A DNA stretch of 13,586 bases, taken from an uncultured Chloroflexota bacterium. GTDB lineage: Bacteria > Chloroflexota > Limnocylindria > Limnocylindrales > CSP1-4. How positions within the stretch are numbered: position 1 is the stretch's first letter; every line of letters starts with the position of its first letter. The notes under the pieces are model-generated. The model did not search any database. It was not told the origin of the DNA and saw nothing but the letters and a program-made list of their open reading frames with translations. The stretch covers positions 1 to 13,586 of the forward strand of contig CAIYQJ010000355.1 of assembly GCA_903928275.1 (NCBI GenBank). Direction: 5' to 3'. A program made the position numbers and the translations under genes. Positions 1 through 5,874 of the stretch are shown in pieces.

Positions 1-16
1 CAGCAGGCGGTGGAAG

Positions 17-304
17 ATGCTTCTCGGACGGGTGACCGGGACGGTCGTCGCGAGCCAGAAGGAGCCGCTCATGGAGGGCTGGAAGCTCCTCGTGGTGCGC
101 CAGCTCGACGCGGACAACCTGGAGACCGGTGGCTACGTCGTCGCCGCGGATGCGGTCGGGGCGGGAGTCGGCGAGGTCGTCCTCTACGCCACCGGCAGCT
201 CCGCCCGCCAGACGGAGACGACGAGGGACCGACCCTGCGACGCGGTGATCATGGCGATCGTCGACACGTGGGAGATCGGCGGGACGGAGGTCTACCGCAA
301 GTAG
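17..304 (+). CDS. BMC-P pentameric shell vertex protein 1 (EutN/CcmL family)
   Basis: The 95-residue product is a bacterial microcompartment vertex protein, a family whose pentamers cap the twelve corners of the icosahedral shell. It shows the whole family pattern: an opening MLLGRVTGTVVAS strand, then KLLVV, a VAADAVGAG-GE turn near residues 42-53, the GSSAR loop near residues 60-64, and a DAVIMAIVD strand near the C terminus. Length is typical (about 85-100 aa). The ATG at 17 fits the usual family N terminus and follows a GGTGGAAG purine stretch, although the frame stays open to the window edge. It is the first of three BMC-P genes here and lies 12 bases before the aldehyde dehydrogenase. 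The close spacing implies an operon that began upstream of the window. Family assignment is secure; which cargo the shell holds is not shown by this gene. Confidence 0.93.
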   Translation: MLLGRVTGTVVASQKEPLMEGWKLLVVRQLDADNLETGGYVVAADAVGAGVGEVVLYATGSSARQTETTRDRPCDAVIMAIVDTWEIGGTEVYRK

Positions 305-316
305 CGGGCAGAGACC

Positions 317-1780
317 ATGGACCAGCTTGACGGGCGCGAGATCTCCGAGATCATCGAGCGAGTGCGCCGGCGGGTCGCGTCGGCCGGGGGTGAGCGGCCG
401 GGCGCCGGCCTCCGCGCGGAGGCGCGACTGGCGGCCGCGGGGTCGGCCGAGCTTGGCGACGGCATCCACGCCACTGTCGACGAGGCCGTGGCCGCCGCGA
501 CGCGGGCCTTCCGGGCCTTCGGGGCGCAGGGCCTGGCCGGTCGCAAGGTGATCATCGACGCGGTGCGGCGGTCCATGCTCGACCACGCCGATGAGCTCGC
601 CCTCATGGCCCATCGCGAGACGCACATCGGGCGCGTCGAGGACAAGGTCGTGAAGAACCGCCTCGTCGCCTCGCGGGCCCCGGGGCCCGAGGACCTCGAG
701 TCCCAGGCCGTCACCGGGGACGCCGGGATGATGGTCACCGAGTTCGCCCCATTCGGCGTCGTGGCCTCCATCACGCCGATCACCAACCCCACGTCCACGA
801 TCATCAACAACACGATCAGCATCGTCTCGGCCGGCAACGCCGTCGTCTTCAATGCCCACCCGAACGCGCCGCGTTGCTCGGCGGAGACCATCCGGCTCAT
901 CAGCCGGGCGATCGTCGCCGTCGGCGGTCCGCCGGACCTCGTCACCGGCGTGGCGAACCCCACGATCGACACCGCGCGGGCCCTCATGAACCACCCCGGC
1001 GTACGCGTCGTCCTCGTCACCGGCGGCCCGGGCGTCGTCCGCGAGGCGCTGCGGACCGGCAAGCGGGCGATCACCGCCGGCCCGGGCAACCCGCCGGTCG
1101 TCGTGGACCAGACCGCCGACATCGAGCGCGCGGCCCGCGACATCGTCCGCGGTGCCTCGTTCGACAACAACCTCGTCTGCATCGACGAGAAGGTCGTGCT
1201 CGTCGTGGAGACGGTCGCCGACCGCCTCATCCGGGCGATGACCCAGAACGGCGCCTACCTGCTCAGGGAGCACGAGCTGCGCCACCTGGAGCGCGTCATC
1301 TTCACGGAGCCGGGCCAGCCGGGGAAGCCCGGCGTGATGAACCCGGCCTGGATCGGCCGCGATGCGGCGACCATCCTCGCCGAGATCGGCGTCCAGGCGG
1401 ACCCGGCTCCGCGGCTGCTCATCGCCGACGTCCCGCGCGACCACAGCCTGGCCTGGACCGAGCAGATGATGCCGGTCCTCCCGATCGGCCGGGTGGGGAC
1501 GGTGGACCAGGCGATCGACCTCGCCGTGCGCATGGAGCACGACTTCCGCCACACCGCGTCGATCCACTCCACGAACGTGGAGACGATCACGAAGATGGCC
1601 CGCGCCATGAACTGCAGCATCTTCGTGACGAACGGGCCGAACTACGCGGGCCTCGGCGAGGGCGGCGAGGGCTTCACCTCGTTCTCCATCGCAAGCCCTT
1701 CGGGCGACGGCCTGACCCGGCCGCGCACCTTCTCGCGCGAGCGGCGGATCACCGTCGTCGGCGCGCTGCGGATCGTCTGA
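317..1780 (+). CDS. CoA-acylating aldehyde dehydrogenase, BMC-encapsulated (PduP/EutE-like)
   Basis: The 487-residue enzyme should oxidise an aldehyde to the acyl-CoA with NAD+ and CoA, the common core step of aldehyde-processing metabolosomes. The catalytic cysteine is Cys288 in SFDNNLVCIDEK, the EutE/PduP form of the active-site motif. Before it come the typical TGGPGVV (near 236-242) and AGPGNPPVVVDQTADIE segments, and FNAHPNAPRCS near 180-190. Residues about 5-20 (DGREISEIIERVRRRV) form a probable amphipathic helix, then a Gly/Ala/Arg-rich linker, which matches N-terminal encapsulation peptides that target PduP to the shell. It is slightly longer than PduP or EutE (about 465 aa), and the linker explains this. 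The ATG at 317 is preceded by a weak GGGCAGAG. The stop lies 2 bases before the next start, so coupling is likely. The aldehyde substrate cannot be told from the sequence. Confidence 0.95.
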   Translation: MDQLDGREISEIIERVRRRVASAGGERPGAGLRAEARLAAAGSAELGDGIHATVDEAVAAATRAFRAFGAQGLAGRKVIIDAVRRSMLDHADELALMAHRETHIGRVEDKVVKNRLVASRAPGPEDLESQAVTGDAGMMVTEFAPFGVVASITPITNPTSTIINNTISIVSAGNAVVFNAHPNAPRCSAETIRLISRAIVAVGGPPDLVTGVANPTIDTARALMNHPGVRVVLVTGGPGVVREALRTGKRAITAGPGNPPVVVDQTADIERAARDIVRGASFDNNLVCIDEKVVLVVETVADRLIRAMTQNGAYLLREHELRHLERVIFTEPGQPGKPGVMNPAWIGRDAATILAEIGVQADPAPRLLIADVPRDHSLAWTEQMMPVLPIGRVGTVDQAIDLAVRMEHDFRHTASIHSTNVETITKMARAMNCSIFVTNGPNYAGLGEGGEGFTSFSIASPSGDGLTRPRTFSRERRITVVGALRIV

Positions 1781-1782
1781 CG

Positions 1783-2397
1783 ATGGTTGCGCGCGCCGCG
1801 ACGGAATCCCTGCCCGCGATCGGCCCGGCCCTCGCCCTCCTCGAGCTCGATTCGATCGCCGCCGGCATCGAGGCCGGCGACGCGATGGCGAAGCGCGCCC
1901 CGATCGACGTGCTCCGGGCCGGCACGGTCCACCCGGGGAAGTACCTCATCCTCGTCTGCGGCGCGGTGGCCGACGTCGAGGAGGCGATCGCGGCCGGCCG
2001 AGAGGTCGGAGCGTCCGCGGTCCTCGACGTCGTCCTCCTGCCGAACGTCCACCCCGATCTCGTCGCCGCCATCCGCGGGGAGCGCGGCTCGGCGGGAGGC
2101 GAGGCGCTCGGCATCATCGAGACGACGACAGTCGCTGCGGTCATCGAGGCCGCCGACGCCGGGCTCAAGGGCGCGCACGTCCGCCTTCTCGAGATCCGGC
2201 TCGCAGACGACCTCGGGGGCAAGGGCTACCTCCTCTTCGACGGGACGGTCGCCGACGTGGAAGCGGCCGTCGCGATCGGCACCGAGCGGATCGCGTCGTC
2301 GCCGGGCCTCGTGCAGCGCGTCATCCCGCAGCTCCACGTCGAGATGGCCGACAACCTGGCCGCGGACGCCCGCTTCGCCGCCCGGGTCCGGGGGTAG
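1783..2397 (+). CDS. BMC-T tandem-domain trimeric shell protein, PduT-like
   Basis: The 204-residue product has two BMC domains, about residues 15-90 and 105-190, so a trimer would imitate a hexamer in the shell facet. Domain 1 contains LLELDSIAAGIEAGDAM and the pore loop TVHPGKY (48-54). Domain 2 contains LGIIETTTVAAVIEAAD and the pore loop LGGKGY (144-149). From memory of PduT, the match runs the full length: PduT has TICPGKF at the first loop, a NIHP-like stretch between domains matched here by NVHP, and GIGGK at the second loop. Cys38 of PduT binds a [4Fe-4S] cluster at the trimer pore; here the aligned residue is His50. The protein is about 20 residues longer than PduT, mostly at the N terminus. 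The ATG sits 2 bases after the dehydrogenase stop with no strong ribosome site, which suggests translational coupling. The domain call is firm; the effect of His50 is inference. Confidence 0.93.
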   Translation: MVARAATESLPAIGPALALLELDSIAAGIEAGDAMAKRAPIDVLRAGTVHPGKYLILVCGAVADVEEAIAAGREVGASAVLDVVLLPNVHPDLVAAIRGERGSAGGEALGIIETTTVAAVIEAADAGLKGAHVRLLEIRLADDLGGKGYLLFDGTVADVEAAVAIGTERIASSPGLVQRVIPQLHVEMADNLAADARFAARVRG

Positions 2398-2401
2398 CGC
2401 C

Positions 2402-2692
2402 GTGCAGCTCGCGCGCGTGATCGGCACCGTGGTCGCCACCGTCAAGGCGCCCGGCCTCGAGGGCGTGAAGCTCCTCGTCATCCAGCCGCTGGACCGCGGG
2501 CTGCGGCCGTCCGGAAGCCAGCTCGTGGCTGCGGATGCGGTCCACATGGCCGGCCCGGGGGAGCTCGTCTACTTCGTCGCCGCGCGGGAGGCCGCCCAGG
2601 CCATGCCGGATCCGTTCGCCCCGGTGGACCACGCCATCGTGGGGATCGTCGACGCGGTATCCATCTCGCCCGCCGCGAGGGACGCGCCGTGA
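2402..2692 (+). CDS. BMC-P pentameric shell vertex protein 2 (EutN/CcmL family)
   Basis: This 96-residue vertex protein begins at GTG with the standard (M)QLARVIGTVVAT opening and continues through LEGVKLLVIQPLD, LVAADAVHMAGPGE and the closing HAIVGIVDAV strand. It departs from its two neighbours at the loop where the family normally carries GSSAR: here the sequence is VAAREAAQ, so the usual Gly-Ser/Thr-Ser-Ala-Arg is absent. The GTG is 4 bases after the BMC-T stop, with CGGGGGTAG upstream as a possible ribosome site that overlaps that stop. The TGA overlaps the next gene's GTG in the sequence GTGA. Such tight coupling implies co-translation of the shell set. It is a distinct paralog, not a duplicate of the other two. 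Confidence 0.91.
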   Translation: MQLARVIGTVVATVKAPGLEGVKLLVIQPLDRGLRPSGSQLVAADAVHMAGPGELVYFVAAREAAQAMPDPFAPVDHAIVGIVDAVSISPAARDAP

Positions 2693-2985
2693 AGCTCGGG
2701 CGGGTCGTCGGGACGGTCGTGTCGACCATCAACGCCCCCGACTTCGACGGCCGGACGCTGCTGCTCTGCGACCTGCTCGACCCGTCCGGCGACGCGGCGG
2801 GCGGCTATCTCATCGCCGTCGACACGGTGGGTGCCGGCCCCGGCGAGACCGTCCTCATCCTCGACGAGGGCACATCGGCTCGCCAGGTCCTCGACGCTCC
2901 CGGGGCGCCGATCCGGACGCTCGTCGTCGGGATCGTCGACGCCGTGACCATCGCGGAGCCCACGGGACGAGCGGCCGCTACCTGA
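2689..2985 (+). CDS. BMC-P pentameric shell vertex protein 3 (EutN/CcmL family)
   Basis: The 98-residue product is the third vertex protein: (M)KLGRVVGTVVSTI opening, GRTLLLCDLLD, IAVDTVGAGPGE, the GTSAR form of the family loop, and a LVVGIVDAV strand followed by a short hydrophilic tail. The GTG at 2689 overlaps the preceding stop by 4 bases (GTGA), so re-initiation by the same ribosome is likely. It is the last BMC gene visible. Its stop lies inside the 3' end of the convergent copper ATPase gene (8-base overlap), leaving no intergenic space for an ordinary terminator. Other shells, for example that of Haliangium ochraceum, also encode three BMC-P paralogs, so this is a recognised though uncommon layout. 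Confidence 0.93.
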   Translation: MKLGRVVGTVVSTINAPDFDGRTLLLCDLLDPSGDAAGGYLIAVDTVGAGPGETVLILDEGTSARQVLDAPGAPIRTLVVGIVDAVTIAEPTGRAAAT

Positions 2986-5770
2986 CCTCGAAGACCGCGG
3001 CCGTCCGCGAGACCCCGCTGCCCATCCCGCCGTCGGTGGAGCCGCCCGTGGAGGCCATCGCGGTGGAGCAGGCGAACCGCCACTCCCCCGCCGGAAGCCC
3101 GAACCGGACCTTCTGCGTGGCGCCGCCCCGCGGGTTCACCTCGACGTTCGCGATGCCCGGCACGGAGCACGAGACGAGGTCCGGCCCGTCGTTGCGGAAC
3201 GTCACGAGGATCGTCTCGCCGGGGCTCACGTCCACGACGGGCGCCGCCCCCAGGAGCCCCGTGGCCGTGAGGTCCACGTGTCGCGCGGTGGCGTCGCGCC
3301 AGCGGTCCACGACGACGATCCCGGCGACGAGCGCCACGCCTGCGAGCGCGATGACGACGAGGTACGAGGCATCGCGGATGCGGCCGCCGATACCGCTGCG
3401 GCGCGAGGCCGAGCCGCCCGGTCGCGGGTCGAAGGAGCGCAGCCGCAGCGAGTTCGTCACGACGCTGACCGACGAGAGCGCCATGGCGCCCGCCGCGATG
3501 ACGGGGGTGATCGTCACGCCCCAGATCGGGTAGAGCACGCCCATGGCGACCGGGATGAGCACCACGTTGTACCCGAACGCCCAGAACAGGTTCTGGCGGA
3601 TGACGGCCATCGTCCGCCGTGACAGGGCGATCGCCGACGCGATGCCGCGTGGATCTCCGCCGACGAGCGTTACGTCGCTCGCCTCGATCGCCACGTCCGC
3701 GCCGGTGCCGATCGCGATGCCGAGGTCCGCCGCCGCGAGGGCCGGGGCGTCGTTGATCCCGTCGCCGACCATCGCGACGACCTTCCCGCGCGCCTGCAGG
3801 TCGGCGACAATGGCGGCCTTCCCGCCGGGGAGGACCTGGGCCATGACCCGCTCCGGTGCGATCCCCACCTGGCGGGCGACCGCCTCGGCCGTGGGCCGCA
3901 GGTCGCCGGTGACCATCCAGACCTCGATCCCCTGCGCCGACAGCTCGCGGACGGCCTCGGCGGCCTCGGCCTTCACGGGGTCGGCGATGAGGATGAGGCC
4001 GGCGAGCGACCCGTCGATCGCGACGTAGGTGGGCGTGGCGCCCGTCGCCGCACCCTGCTCGGCGCGGGCAGCGAGCGGCCCCGCGTCCACGCCGCTCTCG
4101 GCGAGGAACGCGGCCGTGCCCACGAGGAGCACCCGGTCGGACACCGTGGCCTGCACGCCGCGCCCCGCGACGGCCTCGAAGGCGGTCACCGGCCGGTCCG
4201 CGAGTCCGAGCGCCCGCGCCCGCTCCACGATCGCGGCGGCGAGCGGATGCTCGCTCCCGACCTCCGCCGCGGCGGCGAGCCCGAGCAGGAGGCTCGCGTC
4301 CACGCCGTCGACGGCCACGACGTCGGTGACCGCCGGCCTCCCGAGCGTGAGCGTGCCGGTCTTGTCGAGGAGGATCACGGTCACCCGGTGCGCGGTTTCG
4401 AGCGCCTCGCCGCCGCGGATGAGGATCCCGGCCTCGGCACCCCGCCCGGTCCCGACCATGATCGCGGTGGGCGTCGCGAGCCCCATGGCGCACGGGCACG
4501 CGATGACGACGACGCTGATGAACGCGGCGAGCGCGAGGGTGAGCCGGGGCTCCGGCCCGAGGACGTACCAGAGGGCGAACGTGAGTGCGCCGATCGCGAG
4601 GACGATCGGGACGAAGATCGCGCTGATACGGTCCGCCAGGCGCTGGATCGGGGCCTTGCTGCCCTGGGCACGCCGGACCATGTCGACGATCTGCGCGAGC
4701 GCGGTGTCGCTGCCGACCTTCGTGGCGCGGAAGACGAAGCTGCCGGTCGTGTTCAGCGTGGCGCCGATCACCTCGTCGCCCGGCATCTTGGCGACCGGGA
4801 TCGCCTCGCCCGTGAGCATCGATTCGTCCACGGCGCTGGCGCCGTCGGTGAGGATCCCGTCCACCGGGACCTTCTCGCCGGGGCGGACGCGGACGAGGTC
4901 GCCCGGGACGACCTCGGCGATGGGCACATCGACCTCCGCGCCGGCGCGGACGACGCGGGCCGACTTCGCCTGCAGGCCCATGAGCGCCCGGACGGCGCCG
5001 GCGGTCCGACCCTTCGCCCGGGCCTCCAGCCAGCGCCCGGCAAGGATGAGGCCGATGATCGCGGCCGAGCTGTCGAAGTACGTCTCCGGCCGCAGACCGG
5101 CGTCGTGGACCACCTGCGGCCACATGGTGACGACCACGCTGTAGCCCCAGGCGGCGCTCGTGCCAACGACGACGAGCGTGTTCATCGTCATGCCGAAGCC
5201 GTGACGGAACGAGCGCCAGGCCGAGACGTAGAAGCGCCTGCCGGCCCAGAACTGGATGAACGTGGCCGGCCACAGGACGACCTTGTTCAGCTCCTCCATC
5301 GCCCATGGCAGCTGCGGCCAGAGCATGAGGATCATGATCCCGACCGCCACGGCGATCGACACCGCCGCCTGGACCCCGAGCTCGTGCGTCTCGCGGGCCC
5401 GCTCGCGTTCGATCTCCTCGCCTTCGGCAGCCGCCACGGCAGTCGCGGTGGCGCCGGTCGCGGCGGTGCCGCCCGGTGCGTCGGCGGCTGCGAGCGAGGC
5501 GAGCGCGGACGCGCGCACCTCGTACCCGGCCGCCTCGATCGCGCCGACGATCGCGTCGCGCCCCACCGCTGCGGGGTCGTAGCGCACGGTCGCGACCTCC
5601 GTCGCGAGGTTCACGTTCGCCGCCGCGACCCCGTCCGTCTTGTTGAGGAACCGCTCGATCCGGTTGACGCACGAGGCGCACGTCATCCCCTCGATGGGGA
5701 GCGCGACCTCGACGATGCGGATCGGAGCCGCGGGGAGCACGGGGGCAGCGGGGGCAGCGGTGTCGTTCAT
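2978..5770 (-). CDS. copA: Cu+-exporting P1B-type ATPase with C-terminal membrane-anchored cupredoxin-like domain
   Basis: The 930-residue protein should pump Cu+ (or Ag+) out of the cytoplasm using ATP. Domains in order: one HMA metal-binding domain with GMTCASC (28-34); an Ala-rich linker (90-130); transmembrane bundle; actuator loop with TGEA (320-323); CPC translocation motif (425-427); phosphorylated Asp469 in DKTGT; the SEHP motif (506-509); the GDGINDAPA hinge (669-677); and YN (734-735) plus MALSS (763-767) in the last two core helices, the P1B-1 copper signature. Unusually, it does not end about 15 residues after that helix. A further hydrophobic segment (802-821) should carry the C terminus outside, followed by a roughly 90-residue beta-rich domain (840-930) with SPGETILVTFRN and WRFACSTAM, resembling a cupredoxin. 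The ATG at 5770 starts the standard HMA leader and follows GGTGGGGAG; the frame is open far upstream, but only as same-strand noise inside the next gene. See the operator-like site at the start codon. Confidence 0.94.
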   Translation of the reverse strand: MNDTAAPAAPVLPAAPIRIVEVALPIEGMTCASCVNRIERFLNKTDGVAAANVNLATEVATVRYDPAAVGRDAIVGAIEAAGYEVRASALASLAAADAPGGTAATGATATAVAAAEGEEIERERARETHELGVQAAVSIAVAVGIMILMLWPQLPWAMEELNKVVLWPATFIQFWAGRRFYVSAWRSFRHGFGMTMNTLVVVGTSAAWGYSVVVTMWPQVVHDAGLRPETYFDSSAAIIGLILAGRWLEARAKGRTAGAVRALMGLQAKSARVVRAGAEVDVPIAEVVPGDLVRVRPGEKVPVDGILTDGASAVDESMLTGEAIPVAKMPGDEVIGATLNTTGSFVFRATKVGSDTALAQIVDMVRRAQGSKAPIQRLADRISAIFVPIVLAIGALTFALWYVLGPEPRLTLALAAFISVVVIACPCAMGLATPTAIMVGTGRGAEAGILIRGGEALETAHRVTVILLDKTGTLTLGRPAVTDVVAVDGVDASLLLGLAAAAEVGSEHPLAAAIVERARALGLADRPVTAFEAVAGRGVQATVSDRVLLVGTAAFLAESGVDAGPLAARAEQGAATGATPTYVAIDGSLAGLILIADPVKAEAAEAVRELSAQGIEVWMVTGDLRPTAEAVARQVGIAPERVMAQVLPGGKAAIVADLQARGKVVAMVGDGINDAPALAAADLGIAIGTGADVAIEASDVTLVGGDPRGIASAIALSRRTMAVIRQNLFWAFGYNVVLIPVAMGVLYPIWGVTITPVIAAGAMALSSVSVVTNSLRLRSFDPRPGGSASRRSGIGGRIRDASYLVVIALAGVALVAGIVVVDRWRDATARHVDLTATGLLGAAPVVDVSPGETILVTFRNDGPDLVSCSVPGIANVEVNPRGGATQKVRFGLPAGEWRFACSTAMASTGGSTDGGMGSGVSRTAAVFEVR

Positions 5771-5786
5771 ACTCCCCACCAGTATA
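5769..5786 (-). promoter_or_regulatory. Operator-like palindrome with -10-like box at the copper ATPase start
   Basis: On the minus strand the sequence ATACTGGTGGGGAGTAT has perfect 5-base inverted arms (ATACT / AGTAT) around a G-rich centre. It covers the ribosome-site region and the first two bases of the ATG. Read on the plus strand it is ATACTCCCCACCAGTAT, which resembles CsoR-family boxes (ATAC followed by a C/G tract, ending in GTAT). The left arm belongs to TATACT (5786-5781), a near-consensus -10 box only about 10 bases from the ATG, so transcription may begin almost at the start codon. No good -35 is seen. A repressor bound here would block transcription until copper appears. The sequence pattern is direct; CsoR binding is inference, and no regulator gene lies in the window. 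Confidence 0.42.
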
Positions 5787-5829
5787 CGAGGCCGCTTCCG
5801 GGGCGCCGGGGCGGCCGCGCCCAGGACCC

Positions 5830-5853
5830 CCGGTGCCGGGTCCCCGGCACCGG
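5830..5853 (-). terminator. GC-rich hairpin after the secreted-protein gene, possible terminator
   Basis: A perfect 10-base stem (CCGGTGCCGG / CCGGCACCGG) with a 4-base loop lies 21 bases beyond the stop of the secreted-protein gene, between it and the copper ATPase start. It could end or attenuate transcription before the ATPase. There is no T-run on the minus-strand side, so it is not a standard intrinsic terminator, and part of the stem is shared with the direct repeats beside it. Confidence 0.35.
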
Positions 5854-5873
5854 TCCCCGGCACCGGTCCCCGG
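5839..5873. repeat. 13-bp direct tandem repeat, about 2.7 copies
   Basis: The unit GGTCCCCGGCACC occurs exactly at 5839-5851 and 5852-5864, then in part (GGTCCCCGG) at 5865-5873. It fills most of the gap between the secreted-protein stop (5875) and the copper ATPase upstream region. The units can pair with the CCGGTGCC just before them, giving the hairpin. The function is unknown; slippage-generated repeat or structured RNA are both possible. Confidence 0.8.
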
Positions 5874-5874
5874 G

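Noticed and set aside
1..35. Possible 3' end of an upstream gene with a TGA at 33-35, overlapping the first vertex gene
   Set aside because: Only ten codons are visible, with no identifiable protein, so it cannot be told from chance.
17..2985. Carboxysome origin for the CcmL-like genes
   Set aside because: There is no RuBisCO, carbonic anhydrase or CsoS gene, and the aldehyde dehydrogenase and PduT-like protein point to a catabolic metabolosome.
2805..5681. A 958-codon open frame on the minus strand inside the copper ATPase gene
   Set aside because: Its translation is dominated by Arg, Gly, Asp and His with no motifs, the usual out-of-frame product of a high-GC gene; the ATPase frame carries all the family motifs.
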